Both the position numbers and the translations under genes were made by a program. Below, piece after piece: positions 10,928 through 19,537 of a stretch of 64,000 nt of DNA (positions are counted from its first letter, which is position 1; every line of letters begins with the position of its first letter). The DNA is from Halocatena marina (GTDB taxonomy: Archaea > Halobacteriota > Halobacteria > Halobacteriales > Haloarculaceae): positions 3,038,001 through 3,102,000 of the forward strand of contig NZ_JALLPK010000001.1 of NCBI RefSeq assembly GCF_023276375.1, in the 5' to 3' direction. Below the pieces are notes generated by a model. The model was not told where the DNA came from. It saw only the letters and a program-made list of their open reading frames with translations, and ran no database searches.

Positions 10928-11677
10928 ATGGATCGTGCGGTGCTGCGAGACGACATGGTTGACAGCCTCGAACACGAAGCCAAGGGCTGGATCAATACCG
11001 AATCCGTTAGTCTCGCCATGCGGTCAGTTCCGCGTCACGAATTTGTCCCCGACGAACAGCGCGCGTACGCCGATTGCTCATTCGAACAGTTCGGAACGCG
11101 TGTGCTCGCGCCGAGCACCGCTGCACGGCTCGTCGAAGCACTCGATCCGACACCCGATGATTCCGTTCTCATCGTCGGCGTTGGCGTCGGATACACTGCC
11201 GCAGTTGTCGCCGAGATCGTCGGTGATCAGAACGTACAGGCGATCGATATTACCCGGCGGTTGGTCTGGGAAGCCCGAAACAACCTCGCAAGAGCAGGCT
11301 ACAACGGTGTGCTCGTCGACCGTCACGACGGAAGCGATGGGTTACCGGCGTATGCTCCCTACGACCGAATTCTACTCGAAGCTGCGGCCATCGAACCACC
11401 GCAAACGCTTCTTCGACAGCTCGATGCCAGTGGACACCTCGTTATGCCACTCGGTGCGAGTACGCAGCGACTTGTGAGTGTTTCAAAAGACGGTACCACA
11501 GTCGATGAATTCGGCCGCGTCGCGTTTTCACCGATGCTCGTCGACGGCGAACAGGTCGATACGGTTGAGCGAAATCGAACGGTGCGCGAAGACCGTGAGT
11601 TCGCTGCGCGAGAGAGCGAGGGGCGACACGGCTGGGAACAACACTGGATCGACTGGACACACGGTCAGAAGCACTAA
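10928..11677 (+). CDS. Protein-L-isoaspartate O-methyltransferase-like protein
   Basis: A 249-residue class I SAM-dependent methyltransferase of the PIMT family. The N-terminal segment VPRHEFVPDEQRAYAD and the SAM-binding motif VLIVGVGVGYTAAVVAEIVG (about residues 80-99) match, as does the late motif GHLVMPLGAS. True PIMTs have a G-x-G-x-G loop followed by acidic ribose contact. Here the loop reads GVGVG, and haloarchaeal genomes often carry a second, diverged copy. Damage repair of isoaspartyl residues is therefore likely but not certain. Convergent with the SRP RNA. Confidence 0.8.
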   Translation: MDRAVLRDDMVDSLEHEAKGWINTESVSLAMRSVPRHEFVPDEQRAYADCSFEQFGTRVLAPSTAARLVEALDPTPDDSVLIVGVGVGYTAAVVAEIVGDQNVQAIDITRRLVWEARNNLARAGYNGVLVDRHDGSDGLPAYAPYDRILLEAAAIEPPQTLLRQLDASGHLVMPLGASTQRLVSVSKDGTTVDEFGRVAFSPMLVDGEQVDTVERNRTVREDREFAARESEGRHGWEQHWIDWTHGQKH

Positions 11678-11704
11678 TCGGTACTGATCGGTAATTGTAT
11701 TGAA

Positions 11705-12016
11705 TGAGAAGACGGACAACGGGATTGCCCGGCGTTCCGACACGGGGAATGCTGCGCACCTTCTCCACCCCGCGACCCTTCGAGCGGCAGGTGTCCATGG
11801 TTCCGCTGCTCGCTTCCGCGCCTGGCGGGATAACCATGATCAACCACGCTCGAACGCCCCTGCAGGCGTTCGGTCGTGGACCGCTGCCCCCGACGGACGA
11901 GGCTTCTAAGTTGGCTTGCAGGGCCCGTGCCGGTCGGACCGGACGCACCCGGGTTCGGTCCCCGCTGAAGACCATAGTGCGGGTTCAGAGCAGGGCCTAA
12001 CTGCCCGACCTAGTCC
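11705..12016 (-). ncRNA. Signal recognition particle 7S RNA
   Basis: On the minus strand the stretch 11827-11803 reads CCAGGCGCGGAAGCGAGCAG, continuing CGG. This is the universally conserved helix 8 core of SRP RNA: the asymmetric-loop bases and a GGAA-type tetraloop. The flanking GC-rich helices can pair over about 300 bases, the usual size of haloarchaeal 7S RNA. A TTTAT box at 12045-12041 sits about 27 bases before the proposed 5' end. A pyrimidine-rich TCTTCT follows the 3' end. End points are estimates. It would assemble with SRP19 (59.75 kb) and SRP54 for membrane targeting. Confidence 0.88.
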
Positions 12017-12334
12017 ATCGTCTTGGTAGCCGGTATCGGCATAAACCCCTTTCGGTATCGTGGTTTGTATGACGATGACGCGGAACAAAATTCCCCATCC
12101 ATCACTGCGTAGACGGTAAAACAACGGTTAACGCTCTCGGTGGACGTATACAGTCCGAGTACTGTCCATTTGTGTTCAACCAAGATCCGCATCGGAATTC
12201 ACTCCGTGAACGAGCTGGCTCACGTGCGATGGGATCGAAGCGGAGACGGGGGAAATGTATCAAAGAGATTTACAAACTTCAGTACTGCACATGCGAGGAA
12301 AAGAGAATCCTCATTCGAGACTGCAGATGGACTA
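12017..12334. other. Spacer downstream of nuoI
   Basis: About 320 bases lie between nuoI and the SRP RNA gene. It contains the SRP TATA box at 12041-12045 and an AT-rich stretch after the nuoI stop. No nuoJ-like hydrophobic frame is present on either strand. Confidence 0.55.
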
Positions 12335-12796
12335 CTACTGATAGTCGACTTCACCTTCTCCTTCGCCGACCCACGCGCCGCGGTCCGGTTCGCGCGAGGC
12401 GAGCGGGTCAATGTCCTTGTACCACGGGACGTTTTTCAGCTGCTCTTTGTTGTACGCGAACTCGTCTTTCGTGTCTGCAGTGAACTCGAAGTTCTGTGTG
12501 AGCAAGATGGCGTCAACGGGACAGACTTCCTCACAGAGGCGACAGTAGATACACTGGCCGATGTGGAGGTTGTACTGTTCGCCGTTTCGCTGTTCGTCCA
12601 TGACGATCTGTATCGTGTCATTCGGGCAGACGTTTTCGCACTGTCGACACCAGATGCAGCGCTCTTGGCTGAACTTGTGAACACCACGGAACCGGGGGCT
12701 GACCTCCGGTGGGTCATCTGGATACTCGACGGTGAACGTCGAGCCATCGAGTGCGTGTTTCATCGTCGTCGCCATACCCTTGAGAATTCCAATCAT
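12335..12796 (-). CDS. nuoI: Complex I 23-kDa ferredoxin-like subunit
   Basis: A 153-residue subunit carrying two 4Fe-4S clusters (N6a/N6b type) in the peripheral arm of the NADH-dehydrogenase-like complex. The two cysteine motifs are CIWCRQCENVCP and CIYCRLCEEVCP, about 40 residues apart. I used the ATG at 12796 (MIGILKGMATTMKHAL). The longer frame adds a histidine-rich 12-residue stretch that lies in the nuoH-nuoI gap. It is the last gene of the nuo cluster here; nuoJ does not follow. Confidence 0.95.
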   Translation of the reverse strand: MIGILKGMATTMKHALDGSTFTVEYPDDPPEVSPRFRGVHKFSQERCIWCRQCENVCPNDTIQIVMDEQRNGEQYNLHIGQCIYCRLCEEVCPVDAILLTQNFEFTADTKDEFAYNKEQLKNVPWYKDIDPLASREPDRGAWVGEGEGEVDYQ

Positions 12797-12840
12797 TGTG
12801 TGTTTGTAATTGTGAGAGTGGTTTGAGTCCACCGCTAGGG

Positions 12841-13884
12841 TTAGACGATCACCCCAACGATAACGGCGGTGAGGATGAGGTTAGCGAAGCTCAGCACGAG
12901 CATTCCCTTCCATCCGATTTCGATGAGCTGATCGATACGCACGCGGGGCAGTGCCGAGCGCGCCCACTGTGTGAACAGGAAGAACGCCCAGATCTTGATC
13001 GTGAACCAGACGAATCCCGGCAGCACCGGCCCGGCCGGTCCACCGAGGAAGACGGTTGCGAGGATAGCCCCGCCGAGGAAGATGTGGATGAACTCACCGA
13101 GATACATCAGCACGAAGTAAACACTCGAATACTCCGTCTGGTAGCCAGCGACAATTTCTGTGGGTGCCTCGGGAACGTCGAACGGGTTACGTCCGACCTC
13201 TGCCATGTTCGCCGCGACGAACAGCACAAATGCGAACGGGTTGACGAACGCGTACCACGATGGGATTGTGACTCCCGCGAGCGTGAACAGTGGTTCGGCC
13301 TGTGCACCGACGATCTGGCTCGTCTGTAGTGAGCCAGTGAAAATGACGACCGATGCGGCCGTGATGACAAGTGGAATCTCGTAGGCAAGGTTCTGTGCGA
13401 CCGCTCGCAGCCCACCGAGGAACGAGTACTTGTTGTTCGACGCGTAGCCTGCCATCACCAACGCAATACTAGCAATCGATGCGACGGCAAACAGGTAGGC
13501 AAGACCAACCTCAGGGTCAGCGAGCTGAATCCCGTTGCCCATCGGGATTACGGCAAAACCCATCAGCGCCGACGCGACTAGCACGAGCGGTGCGAGGTCG
13601 AACGCCGGTCGATCAACATCATCGGGGATGATGAGTTCTTTCGAAAGCATCCGGACAGCGTCTGCGACGATGATGAGCAGGCCGAACGGGCCAACGCGGT
13701 TGACCGCGATTCGATCGGTGAACGCGGCCGTTATCTTTCGTTTTGCCCACGGTCCCGCGATAGCGGTGTTGAGCAGGATGAATGTCCCGATGAACGCTGC
13801 ACCGAGAAACGAGATGAGTAAATCCTGAAGCGGTCCGAGTTCGCCGAGACCGAGCGCGCCACCAATGATGTCCGTGAGGCTCAT
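12841..13884 (-). CDS. nuoH: Complex I membrane subunit H
   Basis: A 347-residue subunit with about eight transmembrane helices, forming the quinone site with NuoB and NuoD. The most conserved loop, [20 protein letters not shown], is present, as is the matrix-side [14 protein letters not shown]. Its ATG overlaps the TGA of nuoCD (ATGA). The length is typical. Confidence 0.96.
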   Translation of the reverse strand: MSLTDIIGGALGLGELGPLQDLLISFLGAAFIGTFILLNTAIAGPWAKRKITAAFTDRIAVNRVGPFGLLIIVADAVRMLSKELIIPDDVDRPAFDLAPLVLVASALMGFAVIPMGNGIQLADPEVGLAYLFAVASIASIALVMAGYASNNKYSFLGGLRAVAQNLAYEIPLVITAASVVIFTGSLQTSQIVGAQAEPLFTLAGVTIPSWYAFVNPFAFVLFVAANMAEVGRNPFDVPEAPTEIVAGYQTEYSSVYFVLMYLGEFIHIFLGGAILATVFLGGPAGPVLPGFVWFTIKIWAFFLFTQWARSALPRVRIDQLIEIGWKGMLVLSFANLILTAVIVGVIV

Positions 13885-15554
13885 CGATCCACCTCACCGA
13901 GCACGATATCGAGACTCCCGAGTGCTGCGACGAGATCGGGGATGTACTCCCCTTCGGACATCTCTGGGAGTGCCTGCAGGTTCGAGAAGCACGGACTGCG
14001 GATCTTAAAGCGTGCGGGTGTGTCGGTGCCGTCGGCGCGGATGTAGATTCCCAGTTCGCCCTTGGCTGCCTCGACTGCCCGGTAGATCTCCTGGTCGGCG
14101 TCCGGTTTGAGTGTCCGAGGAACGTTGCTCTGGATCTCTCGATTGTCCTCGGGCCAATCCTCGAGCAGATCGATGCACTGTTCGATGATCTTTGCGCTTT
14201 CTTCGACTTCGCGCAGGCGCACCAGCACGCGTGCGTAGTTGTCACCGCCGTCTTCGGTGATGACGTCCCAATCGAGTTGGTCGTAGTAGCCGTAGGGATC
14301 GTCTCGTCGGAGATCGTAGTCGATTCCAGATCCACGCGCGACCGGACCCGTACAGCCGTAGTCCTTTGCGACCTCAGGTTCGAGGACGCCCGTGTCGAGA
14401 CAGCGCAGCTGGAAGATCTCGTTTCCAGTGATGAGATCGTGGTATTCCTCAAGCTTTGATGGCAGCCCGTCGAGGAAGTCCCGCGTCTTTTCGAAGAACT
14501 CGTCTCGGGGTTCGGGGAGGTCCCATGCAACGCCGCCGAGACGGAGATAATTGAACATCAGCCGTTGGCCGGTGAGGTCTTCGAGAATGTTCTGGGCAAT
14601 CTCCCGGTCACGAACCGCGTACTGGAAAATAACCGTAAAGTCACCGTAGATATCGAGCGCGAACGTTCCGACCGCGAGCATGTGCGAGGCGATGCGACAC
14701 AGCTCCGCGCTCATTGTGCGGATGACTTGTGCGTACGACGGAACCTCGATGTCAGCGAGGTCCTCAGCAACCCGAGCGTACGCCCATTCGTTCAGGATAC
14801 CAGCCGAGATGTAGTCCCACCGGTCTGGGTAGGGCATGATCTGATGGCGGTAGGTCCCCTGCTGGCACATCTGCTCTTCACAGCGGTGCAGGTAGCCGAT
14901 ATCTGATTCGACGTCGGCGACCTGCTCGCCATTGAGCGTCGTCTTGAGGTGGAGCACACCGTGAGTCGCTGGGTGGTGTGGTCCGATGTTGACGAACATC
15001 GTGTCGGCCCCGGTGGCGTGATCTTCCTGAAGCGGATTCACGTGCTCGCGCAGTGTGACGACCTGCGGTTGCTCTTGATCGTAGTTCAGATCGAGCGGAT
15101 GACCCTGCCACGTCTCGGGCAGAAGAATCCGTCGAAGATCGGGGTGTTCGTCGTACTCGATTCCGACGAGGTCGTAGGCTTCGCGCTCGTGCCAGTCGGC
15201 CGTCCGAAATACCGCTTCACCGCTCTGGCTCGTCGGGTTGTTCACGCTCGTCGGAACGACAACACCCACCTCCTGTGTCGGATCGTCGTACTTTTTCAGG
15301 TGGTAGATGCTCTCGTATCGGTCTTCGTACTGCTGTGCTGTCACGCACGAACAGTGATCGAAGCCAGCGTCCTGTTTCAGTGCCGAAAGGGCATCGACGA
15401 CTCGCTCTGGACGAACGACGAACGCCTCGGCGTTGCGGTGGGTCTCGCGGCCGATGACCGCATCACCCAATAAGGCCTCCAGAACGTCGTAGTCGAGACC
15501 GCTCTCGGTCACGCCAACGTCAGTACTTGCGTCAGAGGGTACTTCCAGACTCAT
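13881..15554 (-). CDS. nuoCD: Complex I fused C-D subunit
   Basis: A 557-residue fusion of the 30-kDa and 49-kDa subunits. Residues ~1-175 are NuoC ([24 protein letters not shown]). The rest is NuoD, starting at [18 protein letters not shown] and containing [20 protein letters not shown]. The D part lines the quinone channel. C-D fusion is usual in haloarchaea. ATGA overlaps join it to nuoB upstream and nuoH downstream, so the three are one translational unit. Confidence 0.96.
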   Translation of the reverse strand: MSLEVPSDASTDVGVTESGLDYDVLEALLGDAVIGRETHRNAEAFVVRPERVVDALSALKQDAGFDHCSCVTAQQYEDRYESIYHLKKYDDPTQEVGVVVPTSVNNPTSQSGEAVFRTADWHEREAYDLVGIEYDEHPDLRRILLPETWQGHPLDLNYDQEQPQVVTLREHVNPLQEDHATGADTMFVNIGPHHPATHGVLHLKTTLNGEQVADVESDIGYLHRCEEQMCQQGTYRHQIMPYPDRWDYISAGILNEWAYARVAEDLADIEVPSYAQVIRTMSAELCRIASHMLAVGTFALDIYGDFTVIFQYAVRDREIAQNILEDLTGQRLMFNYLRLGGVAWDLPEPRDEFFEKTRDFLDGLPSKLEEYHDLITGNEIFQLRCLDTGVLEPEVAKDYGCTGPVARGSGIDYDLRRDDPYGYYDQLDWDVITEDGGDNYARVLVRLREVEESAKIIEQCIDLLEDWPEDNREIQSNVPRTLKPDADQEIYRAVEAAKGELGIYIRADGTDTPARFKIRSPCFSNLQALPEMSEGEYIPDLVAALGSLDIVLGEVDR

Positions 15555-16240
15555 GGCGACTCAGCCCAGTTATACCGCATTACGAGATCGTCTTCGTCGA
15601 TCTGATCTGCGAGATGCTGTACGAGTTCGTCCTGTTCGAGATCGCCGAACTGTTCGAGTTCGTATGGCTTGACAGTCACTGGAGAACTCTCGCCGTTGGC
15701 GATCCGCTCCTGAAGCTTTGCGACACCGTAAATGAGTGCCTCGGGTCGGGGAGGACAGCCCGGAACGTGAATATCGCATGGAATGACCTCCTCTGCTCCC
15801 TTGATGACGTTGTACCCCTCTTGGAAGGGGCCGCCAGAGCATGTGCACGAGCCCATGCTGACGACGAACTTCGGCTCGGGCATCTGGTCGTAGACTCGCT
15901 TCATCCGGGGGGCAAACTTCGAGACAATCGTCCCCGGAACGATAATAACGTCCGCCTGACGCGGCGAAGCGCGGGGGACGCCCGACCCGAATCGATCGAG
16001 GTCGTGTTTGACAGCGTACGTATGCATCATCTCGATGCTACAGCAGGCAATTCCGAACTGTAGCATGAACATCGAGGAGCCCCGGACCCAGTTCATGAAC
16101 TTGTCAAATTTAGTCAAGATAAACGGAGAGGATCCGAACGCCTCGCGGAGCTTCGAATTAAATCGATCATCGACACCCTCGCCCATGCGGGCCTCCTGTT
16201 TGGTCTGTGCGCCTGTCGTGTCCTGGTTGTGGCTACTCAT
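15551..16240 (-). CDS. nuoB: Complex I 20-kDa subunit B
   Basis: A 229-residue subunit that carries the terminal 4Fe-4S cluster N2. The ligands are in IACCSIEMM (adjacent cysteines), [10 protein letters not shown] and [14 protein letters not shown]. The N-terminal ~45 residues are an acidic, low-conservation extension. Its stop overlaps the nuoCD start by four bases. Confidence 0.96.
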   Translation of the reverse strand: MSSHNQDTTGAQTKQEARMGEGVDDRFNSKLREAFGSSPFILTKFDKFMNWVRGSSMFMLQFGIACCSIEMMHTYAVKHDLDRFGSGVPRASPRQADVIIVPGTIVSKFAPRMKRVYDQMPEPKFVVSMGSCTCSGGPFQEGYNVIKGAEEVIPCDIHVPGCPPRPEALIYGVAKLQERIANGESSPVTVKPYELEQFGDLEQDELVQHLADQIDEDDLVMRYNWAESP

Positions 16241-16261
16241 GACAACTGATTCATGGTTGTG

Positions 16262-16678
16262 TTATGATTCTCTCGGTCGGGTCGATTCGCGCTGGGGAGC
16301 TCGTACCCAGCGAACCGCGCCGTTCCGCCACGCCCACGCGAGTCCAACGAGGAGGACACCGATGAACACCAGCATCGGTACTAATATTCGAGTGAGTCCG
16401 ACTTCGGGCCGAGAGACGGCATTTCGGTAGATAACCGTCCACGGGAAGATGAGAACCGTCTCGATGTCGAAGACGACGAACAACAGCGCAACCATGTAGT
16501 ATTGGATGTTAAACCGGATGCGCGTGGTCCCCGTCGGCACCTCGCCGCTCTCGTAGGTCGTGGTTTTTCCCTGCTCGGGCACGCGGGGGCGCAGGAGGCT
16601 CGAAATGGCCATCATGCTGAGCGGGATCGCAACCGCTACTACCGCCAGCGCGCCGATCGCTATCCATGGATTACTCAT
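16262..16678 (-). CDS. nuoA: Complex I subunit A
   Basis: A 138-residue, three-helix membrane subunit. The conserved loop YESGEVPTGTTRIRFNIQYY and the second helix VALLFVVFDIETVLIFPW are diagnostic. The frame is open well upstream, but the ATG at 16678 (MSNPWIAIGAL) gives the normal length. A minus-strand CCTTATATGG at about 16721-16712 is a likely TATA box, so this is the first gene of the nuo unit, 146 bases after purE. Confidence 0.95.
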   Translation of the reverse strand: MSNPWIAIGALAVVAVAIPLSMMAISSLLRPRVPEQGKTTTYESGEVPTGTTRIRFNIQYYMVALLFVVFDIETVLIFPWTVIYRNAVSRPEVGLTRILVPMLVFIGVLLVGLAWAWRNGAVRWVRAPQRESTRPRES

Positions 16679-16823
16679 CGTGCTTGTATCGTATCGCCGC
16701 TTAGAATGCCATCCATATAAGGATTCATTTCCACAGATCCGGCGGTTTTCGGTCTCGCTGGCGGTTTTTCGGTCATTCGATCGATTCGAGCACTGGAAGC
16801 GACAGTGCCTATATCGGTCCGCC

Positions 16824-17438
16824 TCAGCGCTGTTCTCGGAACGTCTCTGTTCCGGACGCGTGGAGGTCGCGCGAGACGCTTCCCACGTTGGCTTGGAGTC
16901 CGTCGTGGTATCGGAGAAGACGCTCTTCGAGCTCAGCGTGTTCGCGGGCCAACATTTGGATCGCAGACAGCGCGGCATTGAACGATTTGCCCGCATCGAC
17001 GGCGGTGATTGGGGCTCCAGTCGGCATTCCGATGACCGAGTCCACTGATTTTTCCTGAACTGGAACACCGATCACGGGCACTGGGAAGGCGAGCGAAGCG
17101 GTCATGTTCGGCAGATCGGCCGATTTTCCGCCCGCGCCGGCGATGATGACATCGAGCCCGCGGTCACTGGCCGTCTCGGCGTAGGTGTACATCAGCTCGG
17201 GGGTCCGGTGTGCGGAGACGACGTACGTTTCGAAGGTGAATCGGGATTCAGGAATCTCGTCGCCAGTCTCTTCTTCGAATCCGAGTTCGGTCAGGGCTTC
17301 GTAAGCCCCGTACATGGTGTCGAGATCCGAATCTGAGCCCATGATGATGCCGATATCAGGGGTCTCTTCAGCGGAGCGATCGCTGGTTGCTTTGGCTTCT
17401 AAGTCGTCGATGAGTGATTGGATTTCGCTCACAGTCAT
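16824..17438 (-). CDS. purE: N5-carboxyaminoimidazole ribonucleotide mutase
   Basis: A 204-residue class I PurE that moves the carboxyl group in N5-CAIR to give CAIR in purine synthesis. The active-site loop IIMGSDSDLDTM and the histidine/arginine segment VSAHRTPELM are present, as is the GAGGKSADLPNM loop. An N-terminal extension of ~25 residues is acidic. The ATG overlaps the purK stop, as expected for the two-step bacterial-type route. Confidence 0.95.
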   Translation of the reverse strand: MTVSEIQSLIDDLEAKATSDRSAEETPDIGIIMGSDSDLDTMYGAYEALTELGFEEETGDEIPESRFTFETYVVSAHRTPELMYTYAETASDRGLDVIIAGAGGKSADLPNMTASLAFPVPVIGVPVQEKSVDSVIGMPTGAPITAVDAGKSFNAALSAIQMLAREHAELEERLLRYHDGLQANVGSVSRDLHASGTETFREQR

Positions 17439-18628
17439 GTGAAGGTCACCTCCTCACGGAGAGTACGCGTTCGCTGTAAGAGTGTGTTGACGCTGTCCAC
17501 AGCGCTGTCGGCCGCATCGCTAGTAACGGCTGTGACGTGTCCCATTTTTCGCAACGGTCGCGCTTCGTGCTTACCGTACCAGTGAAGGTTCGCTTTCGGT
17601 TCATCGAGGATCGATTCGACGCCGCTCAGTTCAGCCGCCTGAGGTTCGGCAACATCACCGAGGATGTTGCTCGTCACCGTTGGACACCGCCGTTCGGTCG
17701 AGCCGAGCGGCCATCCCATCACCGCTCTGACGTGCTGTTCGAACTGTGATGTAAACGCTCCCTCGATGGTCCAATGACCCGAATTGTGGGGCCGTGGGGC
17801 GATTTCGTTGACGAGGATTCGCCCGTCGACTTCGAACAGTTCGATCCCGTAGACGCCACGCCCATCGAGCAGAGAGAGGACATCGCTTGCCACGTCTGAA
17901 GCTTCCGCTTCGATGTGCGATCCGTCTCTGTCCGTTCCTCTCCCGACGCGGGCCGGAACAACCGTCTCCCGGAGAATTTCATCTTCGTGGATTGTCTCTG
18001 TAAGCGGAAACGCGTCGATCGCCGACGCTCCTTTCGCTCCGATAACGGAGAGTTCTCGGTCGAACGGGACGAACGCTTCGGCCATCGCTTTACCAGCGAT
18101 GGCTGCCATTGCATCCTCGGCAGCGTCGGGTCCATCGCAGGGTACGTTTCCTCGACCGTCGTAGCCGCCGCGGCGGGCTTTCAGCATGACCGGCCATCCC
18201 AACTCGTCGCCAGCAGCTCGGAGCTCGTCGGCATTCTCGACACCGATGAATTCGGGAACCGGAATTCCAGCCTCGGTCAAGGCCTCCTTCTGGACGAGCT
18301 TGTCCTGAATCATCCGGAGCGTTGCTGGCGACGGCTCGACGGGAACACCAGTCTCCTCCGAGACGGTCTCTAACAGATCTGGGTCGGCGAGCTCAATCTC
18401 GAACGTCAGTACGTCGGCGCGATCAGCGAGTTCACGCAGTCCAGCGGGATCGTCGAACGCACCGACGATCTGCTCTCTGACGACGGGGGCGGCCGGACAG
18501 TCGGGAGTCGGATCGAGAACAACGACCTCGACACCGAGTGGGGCGGCTGCCTCACCGAGCATCCGACCGAGCTGCCCACCACCAACGACGCCGAGTGTTG
18601 GACCCGGCGATGTGAGTGTCACGCTCAT
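17435..18628 (-). CDS. purK: N5-carboxyaminoimidazole ribonucleotide synthase
   Basis: A 397-residue ATP-grasp enzyme that carboxylates AIR with bicarbonate and ATP. The N-terminal motif LGVVGGGQLGRMLGEAAAPLG is diagnostic. The ATP-grasp core (VMLKARRGGYDGRGN) and metal-binding LVNEIAPRPHNSGHWT follow. The frame extends upstream, but family members start just before the GGGQLGRM loop. The ATG at 18628 also has a GTTATG box about 27 bases upstream. Operon with purE. Confidence 0.95.
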   Translation of the reverse strand: MSVTLTSPGPTLGVVGGGQLGRMLGEAAAPLGVEVVVLDPTPDCPAAPVVREQIVGAFDDPAGLRELADRADVLTFEIELADPDLLETVSEETGVPVEPSPATLRMIQDKLVQKEALTEAGIPVPEFIGVENADELRAAGDELGWPVMLKARRGGYDGRGNVPCDGPDAAEDAMAAIAGKAMAEAFVPFDRELSVIGAKGASAIDAFPLTETIHEDEILRETVVPARVGRGTDRDGSHIEAEASDVASDVLSLLDGRGVYGIELFEVDGRILVNEIAPRPHNSGHWTIEGAFTSQFEQHVRAVMGWPLGSTERRCPTVTSNILGDVAEPQAAELSGVESILDEPKANLHWYGKHEARPLRKMGHVTAVTSDAADSAVDSVNTLLQRTRTLREEVTFT

Positions 18629-18699
18629 GTCCGAACCGTTCGTAATCCGGCGCATAACCGTTGTCGATACAGAAGTTTCGCGACTGGTATCCACGAGAA

Positions 18700-19395
18700 T
18701 CAGGTGTCTGTTATCTGTAACATCTCGTTCGCTCCCGTCTGGAACTCGAATGGAACACGCCTCCGTTCGACGGTGAACCCGTCCGATTGGAGCTCTTCGA
18801 TGATGGCATCGAGCTGTGAATAGACGCTCGTGTCAAGTTCTGTGAGCGGGAATATCCGTACCTCATCGGCCGCAACACGGGCCAGTTCACGGAGGGACGT
18901 GATATGAAATTCGTAGTCCAACCGATCACCGTACAGAAACAGAAAATGCGCAGAAAGCACTACCGAAAACGCATTCGACACGAACGGGAGTTCGGGAAGC
19001 GCCGCGGGGACATATCGATCGCTGTGTTTTGGATAATCATCGAGAAATGTCTCGTACGCCTGTCGCAGTAATTGGCAACGCTGCTCGACATCACCGTAGA
19101 AATCCCACTCGAACAGCTCTTTTTTCGCCGAGAGTTCAGAAACAGCGTGTTCGTAGTCTCTCTTGCACTGACGTTCGAGATCACTGACCGATTGTCCGTA
19201 GATCAGATCAGCGCCAGTGGCTGGAATTTCACGCTCATGAGCAGTCGCAACGAATGATGCAACCCCAGATGGACAGTCGAGGACGGACCGATCGGTGAGT
19301 GTGGCCGGCTCAAGATCGAACATATGCGCGTACTCCTCAAACGTGCGCCCGATACGTGCGAACTCCTCGACCTCGTACGTGTCTGTATCCGTCAT
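18700..19395 (-). CDS. SAM-methyltransferase-like protein
   Basis: A 231-residue protein with a methyltransferase-like Rossmann start: VLDCPSGVASFVATAHEREIPATGADLIYG, in which the usual E/DxGxGxG reads DCPSGVAS. The later strand FSVVLSAHFLFLYGDRLDYEFHITSLRELARVA resembles the D-x-h-h-SxxxLFLY pattern of haloarchaeal class I methyltransferases. Whether SAM is still bound is open. The ATG at 19395 lies about 27 bases from a TTTATT box at 19425-19420, so the mRNA is likely leaderless. The promoter is flanked by two identical 10-mers (see the repeat entry). Confidence 0.6.
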   Translation of the reverse strand: MTDTDTYEVEEFARIGRTFEEYAHMFDLEPATLTDRSVLDCPSGVASFVATAHEREIPATGADLIYGQSVSDLERQCKRDYEHAVSELSAKKELFEWDFYGDVEQRCQLLRQAYETFLDDYPKHSDRYVPAALPELPFVSNAFSVVLSAHFLFLYGDRLDYEFHITSLRELARVAADEVRIFPLTELDTSVYSQLDAIIEELQSDGFTVERRRVPFEFQTGANEMLQITDT

Positions 19396-19413
19396 TCGTA
19401 CAGACAACAACAC

Positions 19414-19443
19414 TCACTAATGAATAAATCTATTCACTAATGA
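19414..19443. promoter_or_regulatory. Direct-repeat operator flanking a TATA box
   Basis: TCACTAATGA occurs at 19414-19423 and again at 19434-19443, exactly 20 bases apart (two helical turns). The TATA box of the methyltransferase-like gene (minus-strand TTTATT) lies across the first repeat and the spacer. This arrangement suits a dimeric regulator that blocks or recruits the basal factors. No binding protein can be named. Confidence 0.5.
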
Positions 19444-19537
19444 TCAGTGTTGTACATTACACGAATGTCGACACAGACGTTTCGTGAGAGGTACGAACAC
19501 TGGAGGAGTGAGAAAAGTGTTATCCTGATTCAGTCAA

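Noticed and set aside
12140-12826. 228-codon plus-strand frame across nuoI
   Set aside because: It is antisense to a gene with two intact ferredoxin motifs and shows no own motif or promoter.
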